A stretch of 10,417 nucleotides of DNA from Baffinella frigidus (Eukaryota > Cryptophyceae > Cryptomonadales > Baffinellaceae), in contig MU646449.1 in the NCBI GenBank assembly GCA_026770585.1, forward strand, positions 149,773 through 160,189, written 5' to 3'. The position numbers were made by a program, and so were the translations under genes. A model generated the notes under the pieces. The model ran no database searches. It saw nothing but the letters and a program-made list of their open reading frames with translations, and was not told where the DNA came from. Each line of letters starts with the position of its first letter. Positions within the stretch are counted from its first letter, which is position 1. Below, in pieces: positions 6,021 through 9,584 of this stretch.

Positions 6021-8987
6021 ATAAACCCTGGAGCCCTTCGAAAACGGTACCTGTTTGACCTAACCCCTCACCCCTGAAACCTTAAACCCCTAAACCCGAA
6101 AAAGCGCATCGCATTGGGCCCGCCCCCAAACCCCAAACCCTACACCCTAAACCCTGAATCCTAAATCCTCAACCATAAACCATAGGCCATAAACCATCAA
6201 CCCTAAACTCTAAACCCTGAACCCTGAACCCTGGACACTGAACCCTAATCCCTAGACCTTAACCCCGCAACCCTAGCCTCTACACCTTAACCTTAAAATC
6301 CCAAACCCTAAACCCATCAAAACCTCCATACAGCCAGCCGTCGTGTGGAACCCCCAATTCTAGCCCCAACCTCTAACCCCCGAACCCTCATCCCTCAACC
6401 CTCCCCCCAAGAACCCTCTCCCCTCTCCCCCCTCCCCCAAACCAAATGCTCGCCCTCGCCAAAGGAGGGACGTTTAGGGATTCGGGCTTAGGAGTTGAGG
6501 GTTGATTCGGGCTGGGGGTGAGGGTTGAGGGATTAGGGTTTGGGGGTTAGAGGTTAGTGCTAGAATTGGGGGTTCCACACCACAGCAACCTTGGGTTTCT
6601 CGCCTCCCTCTGCTGCGGTCGAGCAACCTACAGGGGTACCTCGCTCATAAGAAACCAACACCCCCTAGGACCCTACAGTAGGCCTATTCCTAGGGTCCTA
6701 CGGTGGTCCTGGGGGGGGGGGGGCGCTTTCGTATGAGCGAGGTACCCCTGTAACCCCCCCTCCTCCAACCCCTTCCAGGTCCACGCACTCCTCGCGGAAT
6801 GCCAAGCACTCACCTCCCTCCGCCAACACTCGGTTTAGGCTTCAGGGTTCACGGTGTATGTTTCCCACCTCCCTCATTTGGGATTAGGGGCACTAACCCC
6901 CCTCTCCTCCAACCTCTTCCAGGTCCTGACCCTACGCGCCGAGTGCCAACGCAACTCCGCGAACCCCACCCCCTCCATCAAGCGCGGCCCGTCCACGGGT
7001 GGTGCCGCATCCTCCCTCTCACCCATCCCCTCTGCTGGGACCTCCCCTTCGAGCAAAGGGGAGGAGTCCTCCACACATGATTCTCGGGATTCGAGGGGCG
7101 GTTCACGTGCGTCATTCTCTACCCCCCCCTCCCCCGCGCGCGCACCCTCCACCCTGGCGCCCTCCACCCTCACGCTTTCCACCCTCCCTTTCCCGCCAAC
7201 CGTACACAGCGCGCTCGCGCCCACCACCAACGAACGGGCTGACGCGTCACCTAGAGCGCCGGGGGGCGGCGACGGGGAGGGGGCGGGCGGGGAGGGGGCG
7301 GGCGGGGCAGGGGCGGGCGGGGCGGCGCTCGCGCCATTCGTCACCAGCGATGGGGCTGACGCGCCGTCGCACACTCTCCCGGGGCCGGGCGAGGAGCGGG
7401 CGGGCGGGCCTCGAATGGGTTCTCAGGATCTGCAGATCTCGCGGGGGGAAGGGGGCGGGGGGCACGCGCCCCCGGGGGTGGGCGGAGGGGGGCATACGGT
7501 GGCGCAGCTGCCCGGTGAGGCTGGTACGGATGAGGCCGCGAGGGGTGGGGGAGGAGGGGGGGGGGGCGTGACGCAGTGGTGGGGGGTGGATGGCGGAGGT
7601 CGTCAACCCTCAGCGCTAAACTCTGCATCCTGAACCCTACACCCCACACCCTACACCCTGAACCCCGAACCCTGAACCCCATATCCTAAACCCTACACCC
7701 CTAATCCTGAATCCTGAAGCCCCAAACCCCACACCCTGAACCCTAAACCCTGAACTTTAAACCTAAATTCCCAAACCTTAAACCCCAAACCCTAAACCCT
7801 AAACCCTAAAACAGACGGGGTGGAGAGGAGGGTGGAACAGAAGCCGGAGCACACGTCGCGTAGCCTCGAGGTCTACCCCTAAACCCTAAACCCTAAACCC
7901 TAAACCCTAAACTCTAAACCCTAAACTCCAAACCCTCAACCCCTAGCTCTTTCCTCAGACGGGTTGGACGACTATTCTCAAGTTGATGGTTCTGGGCGTG
8001 CGGCATAAGCCTAGTTTGTCGAATCAGGCAGAGCTAGGGGTTTAGGGTCGAGGGTTTAGGGTTGAGGGTTGAGGGTTTAGGGTTTAGGGTTTAGGGTTTA
8101 GGGTTTAGGCAACTGTGGGGTGGAAAAGAGACCCGTCTCACCGTATTGGTGAGACCGAATCAGACGGGTTGGAGTCCAACCTTCCCAGGGAAGCTGGAGG
8201 GCGTGGAACAGCCCCGCCGGCAGGCTCGTGAACGCCCGCGTGACCGGTCACGCGGACGCCGAAGCCAACTGTCCGAGGTGACTGCCTTGCGTTGGGTGGA
8301 GTCCAACCTTCCCAGGGAAGCTGGAGGGCGGGAAGGATGCGTCACGAAGCCTCGAGGTCTAACGTAAACCATAAACCTTAAAACCCTGAACCCTGAACCC
8401 GGTTGGTGAACCCTGAACCATGAACCCTATTGGGGGGTGGACTCCTCTGCGCAGACGAAAGCGACTCTGAATGTCCCCCACGCTCACGTTTCTCGTCTTC
8501 CAAGGCGACAGCTTCGACGCAAGCGACTCCGAATCCCTCTTGTATATTAGTTGCTTATCAACGAAAATTACCACACAATTGCGTTACTATTACTTGTATG
8601 CCCCAAGGTGTGAGGTAATTTTCGCTGCCAGAACCTAATATGTTTTTTCGTGGCCTGCAGGGGGGGAAGGCGGCAGTTTCCCCCTCGCTCACCTTCCTCG
8701 TCTTCCAAGGCTCCTCCTCCTCCTCCTCATCCTCCGACTCCGACTCCCTCCCATCCTCTCCCCGCCCCCTCCCTCCCTCTCCCCCGCCCGCCGTCGCCCC
8801 CGTGGCCCCAGCGGCCCACGACTCCCTGACCCTCCCGCGCCCGGACCCTACGTCGCGCTCGACCCGCCCGGCCTCCCCGCAGCTGTCCCCGGCGAAGTGC
8901 GATTCTGCGGACCCGCCGCAGAGCCGCGTGCCCACGGTCTTCCCCGAGCACCCTAATTATATAACGGTTTGTACCAGGGTGTTTTAA
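258..8987 (+). CDS. Predicted ten-exon gene of unknown function with coiled-coil-like centre
   Basis: Model: join of 258-596, 1038-1301, 2144-2251, 3168-3233, 3985-4095, 5750-5794, 6779-6832, 6923-7514, 7815-7870 and 8661-8987. All nine introns begin GT and end AG. The joined frame has no stop before TAA at 8985-8987 and totals 653 codons. Eight introns are phase 0. The ninth (7515-7814) is phase 1 on both sides: exon 8 leaves one G, and exon 9 supplies AC to make GAC. The protein would have an Arg/Ser/Pro-rich N-terminus, a charged Leu/Glu/Arg/Gln-rich helical middle, a Ser/Pro/Gly-rich disordered segment and a Ser/Asp/Pro-rich tail. I see no catalytic motif, signal peptide or membrane span and recognise no family. 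A structural or scaffold role is only a guess. The frame is open upstream of the ATG, so the true start may lie further 5'. Individual exons could be misassigned, and the introns of 90 to 1654 nt need transcript support. Confidence 0.5.
577..617 (+). promoter_or_regulatory. Perfect 13-bp hairpin with the exon 1 5' splice site in its loop
   Basis: Arms 577-589 (TCCCCGGCGCTCA) and 605-617 (TGAGCGCCGGGGA) are exact reverse complements around a 15-nt loop. The CAG|GTGAGA junction (596/597) lies inside the loop. In the pre-mRNA this would be a very stable GC-rich stem presenting the splice donor. The structure is seen directly. A regulatory role in splicing is inference. Confidence 0.5.
671..738. 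repeat. 11-bp inverted repeat in intron 1
   Basis: GACATTTGGAG at 671-681 is the exact reverse complement of CTCCAAATGTC at 728-738. The stem continues imperfectly inward through CCCC/GGGG. With the palindrome just downstream it could be the remnant of a small foldback element. No clear target-site duplication is visible. Confidence 0.5.
747..762. repeat. 16-bp perfect palindrome
   Basis: GAAATTGCGCAATTTC reads the same on both strands. It lies 8 bp after the inverted repeat at 671-738. It could be a dimeric protein-binding site or part of a mobile foldback element. Neither is established. Confidence 0.5.
1038..1301 (+). CDS. Exon 2: Ser/Pro/Gly-rich segment
   Basis: The acceptor GAGGATTTCAG and donor CCG|GTAAGCG bound 88 codons in phase 0 at both ends. 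The translation starts SALHTMDPSPTQPSWSESPR and stays rich in Ser, Pro, Gly and Arg, with several SP dipeptides (possible phosphosites) and a Met/His patch (GMHMSPQG). It looks disordered. The ATG at 1053 has a good eukaryotic start context (ACACCATGG), so translation may instead begin here, with 1038-1052 as leader. That alternative would make exon 1 untranslated or part of another transcript. Confidence 0.55.
1638..1663. repeat. Short hairpin
   Basis: GCTGAG-A-CCGGA-TT-TCCGG-C-CTCAGC forms an 11-bp stem with one A/C mismatch and a 2-nt loop, flanked by an A run before and a T run after. It looks like an intrinsic-terminator hairpin, but in a eukaryotic intron that reading is not meaningful. 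Function is unknown. Confidence 0.4.
1919..2118 (-). repeat. Degenerate telomere-like array (CCCTAAA on plus)
   Basis: Begins with four near-perfect CCCTAAA units and decays rightward into CCCCAAA, CCCTACA and CCCCACC variants. It ends about 25 nt before the exon 3 acceptor, so the C-rich strand could double as the polypyrimidine tract. Confidence 0.8.
2144..2251 (+). CDS. Exon 3: helical segment ending GVNDVVSAELLVVQ
   Basis: Acceptor GAGCAG and donor CAG|GTATAT bound 36 codons, phase 0 at both ends. The peptide runs from IGEKAAMAQIDSVLQRAG to GVNDVVSAELLVVQ and is helix-friendly. Two decayed copies of its 3' end lie downstream (2499-2548 and 2754-2777) and keep the same reading frame. This indicates that the block was once under coding selection. 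The alternative acceptor GAG (2138-2140) would add one Gln codon. Confidence 0.6.
2255..2492 (+). repeat. G-rich telomere-like array, GTGTGGG/GTGTAGG variant
   Basis: Starts almost immediately after the exon 3 donor. It consists of GTGTGGG, GTGTAGG and a few GTTTAGG units, homogenised to a variant not dominant elsewhere. It separates exon 3 from its first decayed copy. Confidence 0.8.
2499..2548 (+). pseudogene. Decayed copy of exon 3
   Basis: After an AG at 2497-2498, the frame at 2504-2548 reads LGVNEMVPAELLVLQ, matching LGVNDVVSAELLVVQ of exon 3, and ends CAG|GTTTAG. The 5' half is lost. From the AG the exon would be 50 nt, which breaks the phase, so I call it a pseudoexon. Confidence 0.6.
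2549..2752 (+). repeat. G-rich telomere-like array, TTTAGGG
   Basis: Begins exactly at the donor of the exon 3 copy with about five near-perfect TTTAGGG units. It then degenerates into TTCAGGG and GTGTAGG forms and ends where the next exon 3 copy starts. Confidence 0.8.
2754..2777 (+). pseudogene. Second, shorter decayed copy of exon 3
   Basis: Eight codons read PAALSVVQ, aligning with PAELLVLQ and SAELLVVQ. The donor is lost (CAG followed by TAG). This is a short match, believable mainly because it is third in a series with the same array spacing. Confidence 0.45.
2820..3166. repeat. Mixed C-rich telomere-like DNA, GGGTTTGTGACC units and exon 4 fragments
   Basis: Contains several copies of a roughly 17-bp GGGTTTGYGACCNCA unit (near 2820, 2907, 2924, 2940 and 3117) among CCCTGAA and CCCCAAA repeats. 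The segments at 2861-2890 and 3044-3085 share GCTCGAGAG plus an AGAAGAA-rich tail, so the exon 4 neighbourhood was duplicated here with a step of about 185 bp. Confidence 0.6.
2997..3078 (+). pseudogene. Diverged upstream copy of exon 4
   Basis: After ATACAG the frame reads TQRFAEELFQRNKEE, comparable with AQKFVEERRLLGAA of exon 4 over its first seven residues, then a Lys/Glu-rich stretch. No good donor closes it. It could be an alternative exon instead of a dead one. Confidence 0.4.
3168..3233 (+). CDS. Exon 4: charged helix AQKFVEERRLLGAAFDEERR
   Basis: AACAG acceptor, 22 codons, and CAG|GTACAC donor, phase 0 at both ends. The Glu/Arg-rich helix is typical of coiled coils. A downstream paralogue (3355-3420) has the same length and ends but carries a stop. 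The first 7 nt of the two following introns (GTACACT) are identical, so the duplicated unit extends past the donor. Confidence 0.6.
3234..3984 (+). other. Intron 4: duplicated intron sequence and AT-rich DNA
   Basis: Holds the dead exon 4 copy. On either side of it are two diverged copies of the same intron sequence, which share GGAGTTTCTCCAAA and a following CGAATGT. A 14-nt T tract lies near 3473-3486. From 3600 to 3960 the DNA is unique, AT-rich and free of telomere-like units, with a small tandem repeat of TTCTGTCACAAAG near 3629-3663. The acceptor is CCCTCCACAG, with a long pyrimidine tract before it. Confidence 0.45.
3355..3420 (+). pseudogene. Copy of exon 4 with in-frame stop
   Basis: Exactly 66 nt, with CCAG before and GTACAC after. 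It translates AQRFSEERRLLGTAFAEER, then TGA at 3412-3414, then KQ. The stop replaces CGG of exon 4. The splice sites are intact, so inclusion would truncate the protein. It may be skipped, or may act as a poison exon. Confidence 0.65.
3985..4095 (+). CDS. Exon 5: coiled-coil-like segment, best copy of a five-member family
   Basis: Strong acceptor CTCCCTCCACAG, 37 codons, donor ATGCAG|GTTCGC, phase 0 at both ends. The sequence starts DTLISSLQGLVKAKRAALDQ and ends LALESSRLAHSSAMQ. Leu/Ala spacing and charged residues fit an amphipathic helix or coiled coil. Four shorter, decayed in-frame copies follow to 5005. This is the best-supported exon in the window. Confidence 0.65.
4110..4200 (+). repeat. 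11-bp minisatellite (TAGTAATTTGA-like), block 1
   Basis: Units of ATAGTAATTTC or ATAGTAATTTG follow the exon 5 donor, preceded by CTCCCTCATACGATAG. Further blocks with the same consensus follow at 4515-4600 and 4835-4930. The lysine/leucine-rich open frame on the minus strand near 4800-4990 is only this repeat translated. Confidence 0.75.
4221..4304 (+). pseudogene. Second exon 5 copy, truncated and without splice sites
   Basis: 28 codons in frame, LIKAKRAALDQSNLALESSR then LAQSPAMQ, nearly identical to exon 5. The first nine codons and the acceptor are missing. ATGCAG is followed by GCC instead of GT. This is a recent copy, judging by the high identity. Confidence 0.7.
4515..4600 (+). repeat. 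11-bp minisatellite, block 2
   Basis: Preceded by CTCCCTCATACGATAG as in block 1, so exon, leader and minisatellite were duplicated together. Units drift to ATGGTCATTTG. Confidence 0.7.
4655..4705 (+). pseudogene. Third exon 5 copy, with stop
   Basis: The frame reads IDESHLALESLQLSCK then TAG. It aligns with DQSNLALESSRLAHSS. No splice sites remain. Confidence 0.5.
4760..4804 (+). pseudogene. Fourth exon 5 copy (3' end only)
   Basis: 15 codons LAIQSLQLPHSSAVQ, ending CAG|GTCCAC with a donor-like GT. The 5' part and acceptor are absent. The following sequence (GTCCACT, GATTC, ACTTGAGTTTAT) matches that after the fifth copy. Confidence 0.6.
4835..4930 (+). repeat. 11-bp minisatellite, block 3
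   Basis: About eight units around TAGTAGTTTGA and TAGTAATTTGA between the fourth and fifth exon 5 copies. Confidence 0.75.
4961..5005 (+). pseudogene. Fifth exon 5 copy (3' end only)
   Basis: 15 codons LALQSARLPHSSAVQ in the same frame, ending CAG|GTCCAC. It is closer to the fourth copy than to exon 5 at PHSSAVQ, so copies four and five share a later duplication, offset 201 bp. Confidence 0.6.
5093..5150 (+). pseudogene. Exon 6 copy a
   Basis: After CTGCAG the frame reads KAESLRAPSNNGCNSHAAIG, matching EADRLRADKQKLIAS of exon 6 at both ends but with an insertion and no GT after ATCGG. Its upstream flank (ATAGTCCCT, TTTGAT, CTGGGTTT) recurs before copy b. Confidence 0.5.
5172..5273. repeat. 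42-bp imperfect inverted repeat
   Basis: Left arm 5172-5213 and right arm 5232-5273 share CCCTCAACCGTTTGTC and ACCCTACA in opposite orientations, near identical over about 42 bp. A direct repeat of AAATTTGACA, period 33, overlaps it. The telomere-like strand polarity flips across the centre. Confidence 0.6.
5350..5396 (+). pseudogene. Exon 6 copy b
   Basis: CTGCAG then AAAGCGGACCTCCAATAACG, nearly identical to copy a but with an internal deletion that breaks the frame. ATCGG is again followed by GGC. The duplication unit with copy a has a step of about 254-257 bp. Confidence 0.55.
5401..5735 (-). repeat. C-rich telomere-like array, CCCTGAA/CCCTCAA variants
   Basis: Almost pure heptamers (CCCTAAA, CCCTGAA, CCCTCAA, CCCGAAA) with runs of four or more identical variants, a sign of recent local expansion. 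It contains no exon. Confidence 0.85.
5750..5794 (+). CDS. Exon 6: short coiled-coil-like segment EADRLRADKQKLIAS
   Basis: CTGCAG acceptor, 15 codons, TCG|GTCCTT donor, phase 0 at both ends. The peptide is charged and helix-friendly with Leu/Ile spacing of a coiled coil. It is the only complete member of five related pieces (5093, 5350, 5912, 6099). The donor is weak (GTCC), but the copy at 5912 keeps the same TCG|GTCC boundary. Confidence 0.55.
5912..5935 (+). pseudogene. Exon 6 copy d (3' end)
   Basis: Eight codons RQKKLIGS followed by GTCCCG, matching KQKLIAS|GTCCTT at the end of exon 6. Only the last half survives. Confidence 0.5.
6099..6117 (+). pseudogene. Exon 6 copy e (remnant)
   Basis: AAAAAGCGCATCGCATTGG reads KKRIAL, aligned with QKLIAS, and no GT follows. 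It is very short and is accepted only as the last of the series. Confidence 0.3.
6343..6580. repeat. Large inverted repeat, arms of about 67 bp
   Basis: The first 22 bp of the left arm (6343-6364, starting GTGTGGAACCCCC) are exactly complementary to 6559-6580. Similarity continues inward to about 6409 and 6514 through CCTCTAACCCCC and TCCCTCAACCCTC. A 104-bp spacer lies between. The arms put telomere-like repeats in opposite orientation, C-rich on the left and G-rich on the right. Confidence 0.75.
6629..6752. mobile_element. Palindromic MITE-like element in intron 6
   Basis: Terminal inverted repeats CAGGGGTACCTCGCTCATA (6631-6649) and its exact complement (6732-6750) are flanked by TA on both sides (6629-6630, 6751-6752), a possible TA target duplication. 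The 120-bp interior continues as an imperfect palindrome: TAGGACCCTA (6666-6675) pairs with TAGGGTCCTA (6691-6700), and C and G runs also pair (13 Gs at 6711-6723). It has no coding capacity. The form fits a non-autonomous TA-inserting element of the Tc1/mariner type, which is inference. Its right end is only 26 nt from the exon 7 splice acceptor. Confidence 0.6.
6779..6832 (+). CDS. Exon 7: VHALLAECQALTSLRQHS
   Basis: Strong acceptor (CCCCTCCTCCAACCCCTTCCAG), 18 codons, and donor TCG|GTTTAG, phase 0 at both ends. The peptide is helical. The acceptor tract and first codons are duplicated 144 bp downstream at the start of exon 8 (VLTLRAECQ). Both are in frame, so the transcript could include either or both. 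Confidence 0.55.
6923..7514 (+). CDS. Exon 8: Ser/Pro/Gly-rich disordered segment
   Basis: Acceptor CTCCAACCTCTTCCAG and donor CCCG|GTGAGG, a strong consensus. It enters in phase 0 and leaves in phase 1. The start, VLTLRAECQRNS, is homologous to exon 7. It then becomes low complexity: Ser/Thr/Pro repeats (APSTLAPSTLTLSTL near 7143-7187), then Gly/Ala/Glu repeats (GEGAGGEGAGGAGAGG near 7275-7323) and Gly-rich ends, with no folded domain. If the donor is not used the frame runs on to TGA at 7631-7633, giving a shorter protein ending SALNSAS. An equally long minus-strand frame here is an artefact of GC-rich repeats. Confidence 0.55.
7515..7814 (+). other. Intron 8: G-rich start then C-rich telomere-like array
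   Basis: Begins GTGAGGCTGG and passes a run of GGGGGAGGAGG and 12 Gs. From about 7605 it is CCCTAAA, CCCTGAA and CCCTACA repeats to the AAACAG acceptor. It is phase 1 at both ends. Confidence 0.5.
7815..7870 (+). CDS. Exon 9: charged segment GVERRVEQKPEHTSRSLE
   Basis: AAACAG acceptor, 56 nt, CTCGAG|GTCTAC donor. Its first two bases complete the codon started by exon 8 (G+AC, Asp), giving D then GVERRVEQKPEHTSRSLE. Two further AG|ACGGGTTGGA starts (7959, 8164) and one more CTCGAG|GTCTA end (8356) show that it belongs to a duplicated exon family. The donor is weak beyond GT. Confidence 0.5.
7873..7950 (-). repeat. C-rich telomere-like array
   Basis: Near-perfect CCCTAAA units starting right after the exon 9 donor, one of the least degraded arrays in the window. 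Confidence 0.85.
7959..8035 (+). pseudogene. Exon 9 start fused to intron 2-like sequence
   Basis: After TCCTCAG it has ACGGGTTGGA, as in the copy at 8164, and then switches into GACTATTCTCAAGTTG, found also at 1388-1403. No coding frame continues. It looks like a recombinant fragment. Confidence 0.4.
8036..8110 (+). repeat. G-rich telomere-like array
   Basis: GTTTAGGG and GTTGAGGG units, ending in about six near-perfect TTTAGGG copies. It has the opposite orientation to the array at 7873-7950, only 85 bp away. Confidence 0.85.
8135..8155. repeat. 8-bp stem, 5-nt loop hairpin
   Basis: GTCTCACC-GTATT-GGTGAGAC is a perfect foldback. ACCCGTCT (8131-8138) can instead pair with AGACGGGT at 8162-8169, so two mutually exclusive folds exist next to the exon 9 copy acceptor at 8163. 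Confidence 0.4.
8164..8356 (+). pseudogene. Expanded exon 9 copy with internal 33-bp duplication
   Basis: AATCAG acceptor and CTCGAG|GTCTAA end as in exon 9, but 193 nt long. A 33-bp segment occurs at both 8171-8203 and 8298-8330, offset 127 bp. In the exon 9 phase the first part reads GLESNLPREAGG but meets TGA at 8230-8232. Another frame is open across the block (8146-8367), reading through an Arg-rich stretch to VESNLPREAGG. I treat it as a disabled copy. It could be an alternative exon if splicing enters in another phase. Confidence 0.45.
8236..8255. repeat. 20-bp perfect palindrome
   Basis: Centred on GCGTGACCGGTCACGC and extended two bases on each side, CC and GG. It lies between the two 33-bp direct repeats. 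It could form a cruciform or hairpin. Confidence 0.6.
8365..8425 (-). repeat. Short degenerate C-rich telomere-like patch
   Basis: CCATAAACC, CCCTGAACC and similar units, between the expanded exon 9 copy and the exon 10 copy. Confidence 0.6.
8455..8540 (+). pseudogene. Upstream copy of the start of exon 10
   Basis: The frame at 8471 reads MSPTLTFLVFQGDSFDASDS, matching SPSLTFLVFQGSSSSSSSSD of exon 10. An in-frame TGA lies directly before the ATG, so it does not connect to the CGCAG acceptor at 8454 in this frame. A tandem repeat of GACGNAAGCGACTC occurs at both ends (near 8453 and 8515). It lacks a good donor. Confidence 0.5.
8661..8987 (+). CDS. Exon 10: Ser/Asp/Pro-rich C-terminus
   Basis: Acceptor GGCCTGCAG, phase 0, open for 108 codons to TAA at 8985-8987. 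It starts GGKAAVSPSLTFLVFQG, then eight Ser, DSDSLPSSP, a Pro/Ala-rich stretch and ADPPQSRVPT. The Ser/Asp run resembles acidic, CK2-type phosphorylation targets (family knowledge, not proof). Alternatively the exon ends at CCCACG|GTCTTC (8936, 92 codons, phase 0), because three tandem copies downstream share this boundary. In that case the gene continues past 8987. Confidence 0.5.
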   Translation, partial: GGKAAVSPSLTFLVFQGSSSSSSSSDSDSLPSSPRPLPPSPPPAVAPVAPAAHDSLTLPRPDPTSRSTRPASPQLSPAKCDSADPPQSRVPTVFPEHPNYITVCTRVF

Positions 8988-9056
8988 ATGTGTACCGCGA
9001 TCGTAATGTACAATCGACTAGTAGCGGATTTGAGGGAGGGTCCGGCCTCCCCGCAG

Positions 9057-9104
9057 CTGTCCCGATGCGACGCGGCGGACCAGCCCCAGAGCCGCGTGCC
9101 GACG
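9057..9104 (+). CDS. Possible exon or copy: LSRCDAADQPQSRVPT
   Basis: CCCCGCAG acceptor, 16 codons, ACG|GTCCTG, phase 0 at both ends. It is homologous to the end of exon 10 (LSPAKCDSADPPQSRVPT). Its frame is intact, so it could be a real alternative or additional exon if exon 10 is spliced at 8936. A nearby half-copy at 9176-9227 (DPPQKQNTDPPQNRVPT) lacks a donor. Confidence 0.35.
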
Positions 9105-9347
9105 GTCCTGCCCCGTTCCTCCCGGACAACTTGTGGTTCTTTGTTAACTTATGGTTCATTGCCCCATGACTCCCCCGACCCGCCTCAGAAGCAAAACACC
9201 GACCCGCCTCAGAACCGCGTGCCGACGCTCTTGGCCGCGCACCCTAATTATACAACGTGTTGTACCAGGGTATTTTAAATGTGTACCGCGATCCCGCGTG
9301 TACAAGCGACTAGTAGCGGATTTGAGGGAGGGGTGGGCCTGAAGCAG

Positions 9348-9401
9348 CTCCCCCCGTCGAAACACGACCCCCCCGATCCGCCCCAGAACCGCGCCCCGAC
9401 G
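9348..9401 (+). CDS. Possible exon or copy: LPPSKHDPPDPPQNRAPT
   Basis: GAAGCAG acceptor, 18 codons, and ACG|GTAATG, a better donor than the earlier copies have, phase 0 at both ends. It has the same length as the terminal part of exon 10. Whether it is used cannot be told from sequence. Confidence 0.35.
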
Positions 9402-9584
9402 GTAATGCCGAAAGCGAACGCTAGATAGGGACTTGAGCCGGGGTCATGTTCGCGTGTGCCCTGCACCCCACCCTCCACCAGGTGCTCCACGTCTCTCCGC
9501 GCCCCCGCCACCCCAAACCATAAACCCTGGACCCTAGACCCTAAACCCTCACCCCTGAACCCTCACCCCTAAACCCTGTACCCA
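9402..9584 (+). other. Spacer with telomere-like patch, no clear gene
   Basis: 9402-9512 is unique, GC-rich sequence. An acceptor-like CCACCAG at 9475-9481 is followed by 13 open codons (VLHVSPRPRHPKP) and TAA, too little to call an exon. 9513-9580 is CCCTAAA and CCCTCAC-type repeat. Confidence 0.35.

Larger units (their letters stand above)
5800..6330 (-). repeat. C-rich telomere-like DNA with exon 6 fragments
   Basis: CCCTAAA, CCCTCAA and CCATAAA variants, with CCCTCAA dominant at 5945-6017. Embedded are the two small exon 6 fragments and a few unique bases around 5825-5915 and 6030-6060. Confidence 0.75.
8869..9415 (+). repeat. Tandem duplication of the exon 10 end, about 292-bp step
   Basis: GCACCCTAATTATA and TTGTACCAGGGT (from 8947) recur from 9239, and GACTAGTAGCGGATTTGAGG recurs at 9017 and 9309, both offset 292 bp. 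Each unit carries a CAG-bounded coding piece ending in QSRVPT or QNRAPT. A third partial unit starts near 9334. Confidence 0.75.

Noticed and set aside
6874-7374. 166-codon minus-strand frame antisense to exon 8
   Set aside because: Low-complexity Pro/Ala-rich shadow of the Gly/Ala/Ser repeats. The plus strand has matching splice sites, frame and a paralogous exon start.
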